Assembly: GCF_001429185.1 (NCBI RefSeq)
Contig: NZ_LMIW01000001.1
Span: 1,019,490-1,083,489 of the forward strand
Length of the DNA: 64,000 bases
From: Terrabacter sp. Root85
GTDB lineage: Bacteria > Actinomycetota > Actinomycetes > Actinomycetales > Dermatophilaceae
Reading direction: 5' to 3'
Positions 33,446 to 41,673 of this stretch are shown piece by piece. Position 1 is the stretch's first letter. Each line of letters begins with the position of its first letter. A program made the translations under genes and the position numbers. The notes beneath the pieces were generated by a model that searched no databases, had not been told where the DNA came from, and saw only the letters and a list, made by a program, of their open reading frames with translations.

Positions 33446-36031
33446 TCAGAAGTTGTTGGCCATGTTGGTGAAGCGGCTGAAGTGGCCCTGGAACGCGACG
33501 ACGATCGTGTCGGTGGGGCCGTTTCGGTGCTTGGCCACGATGAGGTCGGCCTCGCCCTCTCGCGGAGAGTCCTTCTCGTAGGCGGCCTCTCGGTGGAGCA
33601 GGATCACCATGTCGGCATCCTGCTCGATCGATCCCGACTCGCGAAGATCGCTCATCGCGGGCTTCTTGTCGGTGCGCTGCTCGGGACCACGGTTCAGCTG
33701 CGAGATCGCGATGACCGGCACCTCGAGCTCCTTGGCGAGCAGCTTGAGGGCACGGGAGAACTCCGAGACCTCCTGCTGGCGCGACTCGACGCGCTTGCCC
33801 GAGCTCATGAGCTGGAGGTAGTCGATGACGACGAGCTTGAGGTTCTCGCGCTGCTTGAGCCGGCGGCACTTGGCGCGGATCTCCATGAGCGACATGTTGG
33901 GCGAGTCGTCGATGAAGAGCGGCGCATCGGAGACACGGCCCATGGTGGAGGCGAGGCGGGTCCAGTCCTCCTCGCGCATCGTGCCCTTGCGCATGTGCTG
34001 CAGCTGGATGCCGGCCTCGGCCGAGAGCAGACGCATGGTGATCTCGGTGCGGCTCATCTCGAGCGAGAAGACGACGGCGGCCATCTTGTGCTTGATCGCG
34101 GCCGACCGGACGATGTCGAGACCGATGGTCGAGTTGTGCGTCGGGATCATCGACTCGCCGGCGAGGTACAGGTGGTCATCCGCCGCCACCTCGATGCAAC
34201 GAACCGGGACCGACGCGATGCGACGCACGTCGGTGATGAACCGCGATGACCGGCGGGTGAGCGTCTTGCGTCGAAGCTCCTTGTGCAGGAGCGCCTTCCG
34301 AGGAAGCCAGAACACGTCGTCGTCACACGTGAAGTTGACGTCGTAGGCCGTGGACGACTCGACCGAGCGGCCCTTGACCGCGCGCGTCGCGATGGTGCAC
34401 CGGTAGCCCAGGCTGACGACGAGCTCACGAACGCCCTCGGCCAGGACGCGGTTCGTCACGGTGAACTGCACACAGCCGGCATTGGTCACGGTGCCGTCGG
34501 TGTCGAGCAGACCGGCCAGCAGATCGCGACGCTGGGCCTCGCTGGCGCGCAGGTACGCCTGCGGGACGTGCTTGTCGCCCAGGACGCCGAGACCGCGCAG
34601 CAACGCGGTCACCGTTCCGTGCTCGTCGCGACAGACCTGGCACCTGCGGAGACCGGATGAGGGCCGGCCGCAGTCGGGGCACGAGGGGTGGGCACTGGAA
34701 CCGAGACCCTTCGCGCGACCTCCGCACGACCTTCCGCAGGTCTTGACCTGAGAAGTCCGCGGGACGAACTCTTCGCCGCAGACGACACACGTCCGGGCGA
34801 CGACGGGCTCGTCGGGCAGGGACAAGGAGTAGCGCATCCGGGCCCCAAGGGGCTTGACGACGAGACCCTCGGCCTCGAGTCGCATCACCAGCTCGGGGTC
34901 CGCCGTGGTGATCGAAGCCCCGGCACTCGTGCCGTCTCCGAGCCAGGCACCGAGTACATAGGGCGGGACAGGCAGCGACCGGCTCTCGAGCTGAAGGGCG
35001 CCCGCGTTCGCGATGGAGTGGTTGAGCCTCGCCTCGACCGTGGTCGTGCGCACAGAGAGCGCAATCTCTCCGGTGGTGCGCACCGACCCCACACCCTTGC
35101 CACGCCGCTCGGCGCGCGAGTGCGTCAACCACTGGTGCTGCTCGTCGGCGACCAACACCGAGCCGTCCGAGAACTCCACCTCGTAGCAGGGGCGGTCGTC
35201 CATGACCTCGGTGGCCGCCACGACGCGAGTGGGACGGCCGTCCGAACCGATGACGAAGTCACCGACGGCGACCTCGCCCATCGTCGTCCACCCGGCGGGT
35301 GTCGGGAGCGGCGTGTCGAGGGCGAGCGCCTTGCCCATCGCCGGTCGGGCGGCGATGACGATCATCTGGCCGGGGTGCAGGCCGTTGGTGAGGGCGTCGA
35401 AGTCGGTGAATCCCGTTGGCACACCGGTCATCTCACCGGAACGGCCCGACGCGACCTCGATCTCGTCGACCGTGGCCTCGATGATGTCGCCGATGGCGTG
35501 GTAGTCCTCGCCGCCGCGCTTGTCGGCCACGGCGTAGACCTCCGCCTGCGCCGCGTTGACGATGTCCTCGACGTCGCCACCACCCTGGGCGTAGCCGAGC
35601 TGGACGATGCGGGTGCCGGCCTCGACGAGGCGGCGCAGCACGGCGCGCTCGGCGACGATCTGGGCGTAGTAGCCGGCGTTGGCCGCGGTGGGCACCGAGG
35701 CGATGAGCTGGTGGAGGTAGGCCTGGCCGCCGACGCGCCCGAGGTCGCCGCGCTTGGTCAGCTCGTCGCTGACGGTGATGGCGTCGGCGGGCTCACCGCG
35801 ACCGTAGAGGTCGAGGACGGCGTCGTAGATGAGCTCGTGGGCGGGACGGTAGAAGTCGGTGCCCTTGAGCTGCTCGACGCAGTCGGCGATCGCGTCCTTG
35901 GACAGGAGCATGCCGCCGAGGACGGACTGCTCGGCCCCGACGTCCTGCGGCGGGAGACGGTCGTCCGGGGGGCCTTCGTCACGGGTCGACGACGACGCGA
36001 ACGCGCTCGTGCTCAGCTCAGCGAGCGACAC
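33446..36031 (-). CDS. dnaB: Replicative DNA helicase DnaB, intein-containing precursor
   Basis: Hexameric replication-fork helicase. The 861-residue precursor contains a 399-residue intein (residues 235-633); the joined exteins would be 462 residues, the normal DnaB length. The N-terminal domain spans about residues 25-170 and the RecA-like domain starts near 200. The intein splits the Walker A motif after ARPAMGK, with Ser-Thr resuming after it, so no ATPase activity is possible before splicing. Walker B-like LKLVVIDYLQLM and RESGSIEQDADMVI follow. GTG 36031 has a GGGGA site. It is about 22 kb from rplI, usually a near neighbour. Confidence 0.96.
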   Translation of the reverse strand: MSLAELSTSAFASSSTRDEGPPDDRLPPQDVGAEQSVLGGMLLSKDAIADCVEQLKGTDFYRPAHELIYDAVLDLYGRGEPADAITVSDELTKRGDLGRVGGQAYLHQLIASVPTAANAGYYAQIVAERAVLRRLVEAGTRIVQLGYAQGGGDVEDIVNAAQAEVYAVADKRGGEDYHAIGDIIEATVDEIEVASGRSGEMTGVPTGFTDFDALTNGLHPGQMIVIAARPAMGKALALDTPLPTPAGWTTMGEVAVGDFVIGSDGRPTRVVAATEVMDDRPCYEVEFSDGSVLVADEQHQWLTHSRAERRGKGVGSVRTTGEIALSVRTTTVEARLNHSIANAGALQLESRSLPVPPYVLGAWLGDGTSAGASITTADPELVMRLEAEGLVVKPLGARMRYSLSLPDEPVVARTCVVCGEEFVPRTSQVKTCGRSCGGRAKGLGSSAHPSCPDCGRPSSGLRRCQVCRDEHGTVTALLRGLGVLGDKHVPQAYLRASEAQRRDLLAGLLDTDGTVTNAGCVQFTVTNRVLAEGVRELVVSLGYRCTIATRAVKGRSVESSTAYDVNFTCDDDVFWLPRKALLHKELRRKTLTRRSSRFITDVRRIASVPVRCIEVAADDHLYLAGESMIPTHNSTIGLDIVRSAAIKHKMAAVVFSLEMSRTEITMRLLSAEAGIQLQHMRKGTMREEDWTRLASTMGRVSDAPLFIDDSPNMSLMEIRAKCRRLKQRENLKLVVIDYLQLMSSGKRVESRQQEVSEFSRALKLLAKELEVPVIAISQLNRGPEQRTDKKPAMSDLRESGSIEQDADMVILLHREAAYEKDSPREGEADLIVAKHRNGPTDTIVVAFQGHFSRFTNMANNF
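34133..35329 (-). other. Class 3 (WCT-type) intein with LAGLIDADG endonuclease and zinc-finger insert
   Basis: The intein runs from Ala235 to Asn633. It begins ALALDTPLPTPAGW, with Ala rather than Cys or Ser at position 1, and ends MIPTHN before Ser+1. Block B (GSVLVADEQHQWL) has His299 and Trp301, block F (VRCIEVAADDH) has Cys612, and block G has Thr631: the Trp-Cys-Thr triplet that defines class 3 inteins, in which the block F Cys starts splicing. Endonuclease motifs are VLGAWLGDG (359-367) and DLLAGLLDTDG (503-513). Between them lie eight cysteines in two zinc-like sites (415, 418, 432, 436 and 451, 454, 464, 467). Confidence 0.88.
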
Positions 36032-36235
36032 GTGCTCCCCTTCCCCTGAGTAATGAATGACATCGGTGCAACCCGGTCCACATCAGTAGACAGCGTGGCG
36101 CTGACAGCGCCGGGCAGGACGGCGCCGACGAGACCTACCCAGCCCGTCGCGCGCCCTTCCCGAGGAGCACCCGCCCCACCGTAGGTGCGGGGATCCACGG
36201 ACAACAACCTCAGCCGCCCCTCGACCTCGTCCCCC

Positions 36236-36408
36236 TGTGGACAACCGGTGGACGGACACCCTCGACACGCCGTCAACAGGTGTGGACAACGTGTGTGAAC
36301 AACTGTGGGCATGTGGCGCCGGTCACATCACGTCGTGCTCGGTGACCTGCACAAATGGCTGTCCACGGGCTGTGGAGAACAAGTTCTCACCCCTGTGCGT
36401 TGTCCACA
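36236..36408. promoter_or_regulatory. Cluster of DnaA boxes upstream of dnaB
   Basis: TGTGGACAA occurs at 36236-36244 and 36281-36289, its complement TTGTCCACA at 36400-36408, and the one-mismatch TGTGAACAA at 36294-36302; weaker look-alikes (TGTGGAGAA near 36371) lie between. These equal the actinobacterial DnaA box. The 436-bp gap between dnaB and nagB otherwise holds no gene. The cluster may let DnaA control dnaB or titrate DnaA; dnaA and dnaN are not nearby, so it is not the canonical origin. Confidence 0.65.
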
Positions 36409-36467
36409 GCCCGTCGCGACACGCCCGACCATGGGGTATGCCGTCCGCCGCGGTCGCGCGGGCACGC

Positions 36468-37247
36468 TCAGAGCCCGGCGGCCGAGGCGTCGTAGTAGTC
36501 CCGGTTGCGCAGCATCGAGGCGGCAGCCTCGTCGAGCAGCGCGGTCGCGTCGGCGTGCCACTGGAGCACCGAGGCCGGGCACGAGGCCGACAGCGGACCC
36601 TCGAGCGCGGCCGCGACGGCCGCGGCCTTGCCGGGTCCGGAGGCGACGAGCACGAGACGTCGCGCGTCGAGGACGGTGCCGAGACCCTGGGTGACGCAGT
36701 GGGTCGGCACGTCCGTGATCCCGTCGAAGAAGCGTGCGTTGTCGTGGCGCGTGCGGTCGGACAGCCGCTTGACGCGCGTTCGCGACGAGAGTGCCGAGCC
36801 GGGCTCGTTGAAGCCGAGGTGACCGTTGGCACCGATGCCGAGGATCTGCACGTCGACCCCACCCGCGTCACGGATGAGTCGCTCGTACTCCGAGGCCCCG
36901 GCGACGAGCTCGTCCTCGTCGTGGCCGGAGCCGTCGGGCACGTGGAGCCGGTCGGGCGACAGCCCCAGCGGCCCGCAGACCTCGCGGAGCAGCACCTCGC
37001 GGTACGACTGGGGGTGACCGGCGGGCAGGCCGACGTACTCGTCGAGCGCAAAGCCACGGGCGCCGCGCAGGTCGAGACGACCGGTCGCCACGGCCCGCGC
37101 GAGCTCCGCGTAGAGCCCCAGGGGCGACGACCCGGTCGCGAGCCCGAGGACTGGCTCGTCGCGGTGTGCGGCCCCGAGGCCGTCGATGACGACCTCGGCC
37201 GCCCGGCTGGCGACGTCGGCAGGCGTGGGCAGGACGAGGACCTCCAT
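36468..37247 (-). CDS. nagB: Glucosamine-6-phosphate deaminase
   Basis: Converts glucosamine 6-phosphate to fructose 6-phosphate and ammonia, the last step of amino-sugar use. The 259-residue protein has LGLATGSSPLGLYAELAR (phosphate loop), FALDEYVGLP with the catalytic Asp69, and ILGIGANGHLGFNEPGS. ATG 37247 shares one base with the stop of the ROK kinase gene, so it is the last gene of the amino-sugar operon. The GTG at 37250 is an alternative start. Confidence 0.94.
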   Translation of the reverse strand: MEVLVLPTPADVASRAAEVVIDGLGAAHRDEPVLGLATGSSPLGLYAELARAVATGRLDLRGARGFALDEYVGLPAGHPQSYREVLLREVCGPLGLSPDRLHVPDGSGHDEDELVAGASEYERLIRDAGGVDVQILGIGANGHLGFNEPGSALSSRTRVKRLSDRTRHDNARFFDGITDVPTHCVTQGLGTVLDARRLVLVASGPGKAAAVAAALEGPLSASCPASVLQWHADATALLDEAAASMLRNRDYYDASAAGL

Positions 37248-38341
37248 CACCCCACCCTCTCACCGGGCACGGTGACGCCGTTGAGCCCGTCCGGGGAGCC
37301 GACGGAGGCCAGCCGCGGGGCGCCGGGGAGGTCCGGTGCGGACAGCCACGCGGCGCCGAGGGCCGCCACGGGCACGTCGGCCGGCAACAGCTCGACGCGG
37401 TCGGGCAGGCCGAGGGCGTCGATCATCCGAGAGCTGCGTGCGCGCCGTTCGAGGTCAGCGCGGATCCCGTCGAGGAGCGGGGCCCCCAGCCCGGCCAGGC
37501 CGCCACCCACGACGACGCGTTCGGCCCCGGAGGCGAGGGCGAGCAGCTGGACCGCCAGCCCCACCCCCGTGCAGAGCACGTCGACGGCGGCGGCCGCGAG
37601 GGCGTCGCCGGCAGCGGCGGCCGCGAACGGGTTCGTCGCCCGACGCCCGGCCACCGGCCAGAGACGGGCGAGCGCCGAGCCCGAGGCCACGGTCTCGAGG
37701 CAGCCGACCTGGCCACACGTGCACGGGGCGTCCCCGCCGACCGGCAGGTGCCCGATCTCGCCTGCCGCCCCGTCGATCCCGCGGACCACGACGCCGTCGC
37801 GCACCACGGCCGAGGCGAGCCCCGTCCCGAGGTTGAGGTACGCGAGTGCCAGACCACCGGGGCCGGCAGGACCACCAGGACCACCAGGACCGATGTCGGC
37901 AGCCGTCGACCCCTCGGCCCATGGCGCGCGCAGCCGCCAGGCACCGAGGGCGGCGGCCTTGACGTCGTTCTCGACCGCGACCGGCACGCCGAGGCGTACG
38001 GACAGCTCACCGGCGAGGTCGAGCGACTCGACCCCGAGGTTGACGGCGTGCCGGGCGACCCCGCTCACGGGGTCGACGAGCCCGGGCATGCACGCGCCCA
38101 CCGACACGACGTCCGCGGCACCCCCGGCGGCCCCGGCACCCCCGGCACCCCCGGCGGCCCCGACACCCCGAGCCTCGGCGGCGAGGACCTCCCGGGCGAG
38201 GCGCACGGCAACGTCGACGACCCCTGACGCGCCGCGTCCGGACGGTGCCGAGCGCATCGCCAGCACCGAGCCGTCGGCCACGAGGACCACAGCCGTCTTC
38301 GTCCCGCCGATGTCGATCCCGAGCCGCGGCTCGGCCGTCAT
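37247..38341 (-). CDS. ROK-family sugar kinase, probable N-acetylglucosamine kinase
   Basis: A 364-residue kinase with the ATP site LGIDIGGTKTAVVLVAD at the N-terminus, catalytic Asp in VAVENDVKAAALGAW, and the zinc site EIGHLPVGGDAPCTCGQVG with the CxCGxxGCxE pattern. Its place between a GH3 hexosaminidase and nagB suggests that it phosphorylates GlcNAc or glucosamine. Two low-complexity insertions, GVGAAGGAGGAGAAGG near residue 60 and GPGGPGGPAGPGG near 150, are encoded by short GC-rich repeats. It overlaps the genes on both sides by one to four bases. Confidence 0.88.
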   Translation of the reverse strand: MTAEPRLGIDIGGTKTAVVLVADGSVLAMRSAPSGRGASGVVDVAVRLAREVLAAEARGVGAAGGAGGAGAAGGAADVVSVGACMPGLVDPVSGVARHAVNLGVESLDLAGELSVRLGVPVAVENDVKAAALGAWRLRAPWAEGSTAADIGPGGPGGPAGPGGLALAYLNLGTGLASAVVRDGVVVRGIDGAAGEIGHLPVGGDAPCTCGQVGCLETVASGSALARLWPVAGRRATNPFAAAAAGDALAAAAVDVLCTGVGLAVQLLALASGAERVVVGGGLAGLGAPLLDGIRADLERRARSSRMIDALGLPDRVELLPADVPVAALGAAWLSAPDLPGAPRLASVGSPDGLNGVTVPGERVG

Positions 38342-39768
38342 CGCGCCGGCACCCCGAGGTAGCGGCCGAGGGCCTGGGCGACGACGACAGAGCCCCCGAA
38401 GGTCACGAGGTCCGCACCGCCGCGAGGCCAGCCGCAGTCGACGACGATCGTCGGATGTCCTTGCGCACGAAGGCGATCGGCGACCTCCCAGAGCGGGTGC
38501 CCCGCGGCGAGCCCACGGCCGGCCACGGCGACCCTGGCACCCTCGGGCACGTCGCCCTCGGGTGTCGTCAGCCCGGCGGCCGTCGGGCCCCAGGCGACCC
38601 GCCCGACGGCGAGGTTCGGGTCGGAGGCCACCTGCACGATGACGGCCTCGCCCGGGGCGTCGAGCCACGTGCGCACCGCGTCCCCGACCTCGAAGCCGCC
38701 GACGAGCGCGCCGTTGGCCCAGCCGGGCTCCACCACGTCGGCGGTTCTGCCGTGCGCACCCGGGCCGCCGGCTGCGAAGCCCTGGGACAGCAGGACGACC
38801 CGCGCCGCCGCCTCCTCGAGTCGCTCGAGAGGCAGCCGACCCGACTCCGCCGCCCGCACGACCGCCTCGACGACGGCGAGGTAGCAGTCCTCCGTCGTCT
38901 CGGACCCGACACAGAGCAGGTCGCACCCCGCGACGAGGGCGCGAACCGCGGCCTCGGGGATGCCCGTCTCGGCCGAGGCCCCGGCCATGTCGAGGGCGTC
39001 GGAGACGATGACCCCCTCGAAGCCGAGCCGGTCGCGGAGCACGTCGCCGAGGACGACGGGCGAGAAGGTCGCCGGACGTTCGGCGTCGATGGCGCTGACG
39101 ACGACGTGCGAGGTCATGATGCACGCGACCCGCGCCTCGATCGCCGCACGGAACGGCTCGAGCTCGCGCGCGTCGAGCACGTGCGCCTCGGCATGCACCC
39201 GCGGCAGCGCGTGGTGCGAGTCCGTCACGGTGTCGCCGTGGCCCGGGAAGTGCTTGGCGCACGCGGCGACCCCGACCGACTGCACACCGTCGACGTAGGC
39301 GGCCGAGTGCCGCGCGACGTGGGCCGCCTCGGCGCCGAAGCTGCGGACCCCGATGACGGGGTTCTCGTCGGCGGAGTTGACGTCGACGACGGGCGCGAGG
39401 TCGAGGTTGATGCCGTATGCCGCGAGCTCGCGGCCGATGGCCGCGGCGGAGTCCCGGGTCAGCGCGGTGTCGTCGAGGCGACCGAGCAACGCGTTGCCGG
39501 GCTGCGTCGACCCCGTCGGGTAGTGCAGCCGCGTCACGTCACCGCCCTCCTCGTCGACGGCGACGATGACGTCCGGCGCCACCGACCGCAGCGACCCACA
39601 CAGCTGGGCCAGCTGGTCGGGGTCCACGACGTTCGCGCCGTACAGACAGACGGAGGCCAGCCCGGCGGCATACTCCCGCTCGATCCACGCGGGGACGGTG
39701 GTGCCGACGAATCCGGGCATGAGCGTGCCGACGGTGAGGCGCCGCAGCGCCTCTCGTGAGGTCTTCAT
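38338..39768 (-). CDS. nagZ: Beta-N-acetylhexosaminidase, GH3 NagZ-type
   Basis: A 476-residue GH3 enzyme. The NagZ loop KHFPGHGDTVTDSHHALP (about residues 172-189) carries the His/Asp dyad specific to N-acetylhexosaminidases, and the nucleophile is Asp258 in VIVSDALDMAG. There is no signal peptide, so it cleaves imported disaccharides such as chitobiose or cell-wall fragments in the cytoplasm. A second domain of about 130 residues resembles the GH3 C-terminal domain. It starts two bases after the permease stop. Confidence 0.92.
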   Translation of the reverse strand: MKTSREALRRLTVGTLMPGFVGTTVPAWIEREYAAGLASVCLYGANVVDPDQLAQLCGSLRSVAPDVIVAVDEEGGDVTRLHYPTGSTQPGNALLGRLDDTALTRDSAAAIGRELAAYGINLDLAPVVDVNSADENPVIGVRSFGAEAAHVARHSAAYVDGVQSVGVAACAKHFPGHGDTVTDSHHALPRVHAEAHVLDARELEPFRAAIEARVACIMTSHVVVSAIDAERPATFSPVVLGDVLRDRLGFEGVIVSDALDMAGASAETGIPEAAVRALVAGCDLLCVGSETTEDCYLAVVEAVVRAAESGRLPLERLEEAAARVVLLSQGFAAGGPGAHGRTADVVEPGWANGALVGGFEVGDAVRTWLDAPGEAVIVQVASDPNLAVGRVAWGPTAAGLTTPEGDVPEGARVAVAGRGLAAGHPLWEVADRLRAQGHPTIVVDCGWPRGGADLVTFGGSVVVAQALGRYLGVPAR

Positions 39769-39769
39769 C

Positions 39770-40645
39770 TCAGCCCTTCACCGCCCCGCCGACGAGGCCG
39801 TTGCTCATGCGCCCCTGGACGACGAGGAAGAAGATGATGACCGGCACGGCGACGACGGTCGACGCGGCCATGACCTGGCCCCAGTCGGTCTCGCGGGTCG
39901 CGCTCGCCTGGACGAAACCACGCAGCCACAGTGGCAGGGTGCGCGACTGCTCCTCGGTCATGACGACCAGGGCCACGGTGAACTCGTTCCACGCCTGGAG
40001 GAACGCGTAGACGCCCGACGCGACGAGCCCGGGAGCCAGCAGCGGGAACGTGATCCGCAGGAAGGCCTTGGTGCGTGAGAGCCCGTCGACCATGGCCGCC
40101 TCCTCGAGCTCGACCGGCACGCCCGCGACGAAGCCGCGGAGCATCCACACGGTGAACGGCACGACGGCAGCGGTGTAGAGCAGCGCGAGCCCGAGCACGT
40201 TGTTGAGCAGCCCGACCGAGCTCATCATCTTGTACTGCGCGATGAAGAGGCCCTCTGCCGGAAGCATCTGGATGAGCAGCAGGGCGAGGATGAACGAGCG
40301 CCGGCCCCGGAAGCGGAAGCGGCTGATCGCGAGGGCCCCGAGGAAGGCGATGACGATCGCGGCAGCCACGGTGACGAGGGTGACGGCGAGCGAGATCCCC
40401 AGGGCGCGAACGAATCCCGCGTCGCCGAAGACCGTGGCGAAGTTGTCGAACGAGCCGCCGAAGGGCAGGAAGGTCGGCGTGCTCGACTGGAGCGTCACCT
40501 TGTCGAGGAAGGCCGAGTTGATCATCCAGTAGACGGGGAACGCCCAGACGAGGGCGAGGAGGACCGCGACGACGGTGAGGACCGAGCGCCTCCTCGAGCC
40601 ACGGATCGATCGACGGGAGCTGACCGGGCCGAGGATGCGGGTCAC
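39770..40645 (-). CDS. Sugar ABC transporter permease (MalG/NgcG-type)
   Basis: A 291-residue permease of about six helices. The EAA loop reads LEEAAMVDGLSRTKAFLRIT, followed by FPLLAPGLVASGVYAFLQAW, as in carbohydrate CUT1 permeases. GTG 40645 overlaps the stop of the first permease (GTGA). It works with the preceding permease and the binding protein at 41674. No ATPase gene is present in the operon, so a shared MsiK-type ATPase is expected. Confidence 0.92.
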   Translation of the reverse strand: MTRILGPVSSRRSIRGSRRRSVLTVVAVLLALVWAFPVYWMINSAFLDKVTLQSSTPTFLPFGGSFDNFATVFGDAGFVRALGISLAVTLVTVAAAIVIAFLGALAISRFRFRGRRSFILALLLIQMLPAEGLFIAQYKMMSSVGLLNNVLGLALLYTAAVVPFTVWMLRGFVAGVPVELEEAAMVDGLSRTKAFLRITFPLLAPGLVASGVYAFLQAWNEFTVALVVMTEEQSRTLPLWLRGFVQASATRETDWGQVMAASTVVAVPVIIFFLVVQGRMSNGLVGGAVKG

Positions 40646-41589
40646 GACTCCTCCTTCATGAGCGAGCGGACGTAGTACCAGCTGACGGCGACGGTGAGCA
40701 GGAGCATGAGGATGGAGACCGCGCTGGCCATCCCGAAGTCCCCGGCGCCCGTGCCGAGCTGGTAGATGTACGTGCCGAGCAGGTGGGTCTCGTTGGCCAC
40801 GCCACCGGCGTCCTGGAGCAGCTTGATCTGCGTGAAGACCCTCAGGTCCCAGATGAGCTGGAGCAGCAGGACGATCGAGATGACCGGCGCCACGAGGGGA
40901 AGGATGATGTGCCGCAGGCGTTTCCAGCCGCCGGCACCGTCGATCTCGGCCGCCTCGAGCACCTCCGGGGAGAGCTGGGTCAGGCCGGCGTAGATCGACA
41001 GGGCGACGAAGGGCACGCTCATCCAGACGACGATGACGGCTGCGACGACGAGGAACGAGAGCGGCTCGACGAGCCAGTTGTGGCCCTGGGCGTCGACGCC
41101 GACGCGCTCGAGCGCCCAGTTGAGCAGGCCGTTGCGCCAGTTGACGATCCACGTCCACACCGTCATCGAGGCGACGACGGGCATGGCCCAGGCGAGCAGC
41201 AGTGCGACCTGGAGCACGAGGCGGCCGGCGCGGCTGACCGCGCCCATGAGCAGGGCGAGGCCGAGGCCGATCGCCACCGTCGACAGGGCGCACACGAGGC
41301 AGAAGGCGATGGAGCGTCCGACGATGACCCAGAGCTCCGGGTCGGTCACGAGGGACGCGTAGTTCGCGAGGCCCACCCACTCGGGCGGCTGGCCGAACTG
41401 CTGCATCATCCCGAAGTGCTGGAAGCTCGTGACGACCTGCCACCCGACGGGGTAGCCGAGCGCGGCGACGAGCAGGACGAGCGAGGGAAGCACGAGCCAC
41501 GCGGGCGTATGCCGTCGGGCGGGGCGGGCGGGAGCCGTGGGCTCCGGCGCGGGAGCGGTCTCGGGGGGAGCGGTCGCCGTGGAGGTCAT
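40642..41589 (-). CDS. Sugar ABC transporter permease (MalF/NgcF-type)
   Basis: A 315-residue CUT1 permease. After a 45-residue Ala/Pro-rich cytoplasmic N-terminus come about six helices, with the EAA loop VLEAAEIDGAGGWKRLRHII. ATG 41589 (MTSTATAPPE) is preferred to the longer frame at 41661, which would cover the hairpin after the binding-protein gene. It forms the channel with the next permease for the amino-sugar or chitobiose importer. Confidence 0.92.
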   Translation of the reverse strand: MTSTATAPPETAPAPEPTAPARPARRHTPAWLVLPSLVLLVAALGYPVGWQVVTSFQHFGMMQQFGQPPEWVGLANYASLVTDPELWVIVGRSIAFCLVCALSTVAIGLGLALLMGAVSRAGRLVLQVALLLAWAMPVVASMTVWTWIVNWRNGLLNWALERVGVDAQGHNWLVEPLSFLVVAAVIVVWMSVPFVALSIYAGLTQLSPEVLEAAEIDGAGGWKRLRHIILPLVAPVISIVLLLQLIWDLRVFTQIKLLQDAGGVANETHLLGTYIYQLGTGAGDFGMASAVSILMLLLTVAVSWYYVRSLMKEES

Positions 41590-41609
41590 GGGCGGGCCTT
41601 TCGAACCTG

Positions 41610-41653
41610 ACGTCCGGCGGTCGGGGTGGAGGGATCTCCCGACCGCCGGACGT
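41610..41653. terminator. 16-bp hairpin between binding-protein and permease genes
   Basis: ACGTCCGGCGGTCGGG (41610-41625) and its exact reverse complement (41638-41653) enclose a 12-nt loop in the 84-bp gap. Such elements after solute-binding-protein genes usually stabilise that mRNA end or partly stop transcription, so the binding protein is made in excess. Confidence 0.75.
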
Positions 41654-41673
41654 GGTGTCATGCGAGGGTCAGG

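Noticed and set aside
33446..36031. dnaB region as part of a prophage
   Set aside because: Only the intein looks foreign; the extein is a normal chromosomal DnaB and no phage structural, integrase or lysis genes flank it.
36189..36410. DnaA-box cluster as the chromosomal origin
   Set aside because: dnaA and dnaN are not adjacent and too few boxes are present; it is kept as a regulatory cluster only.
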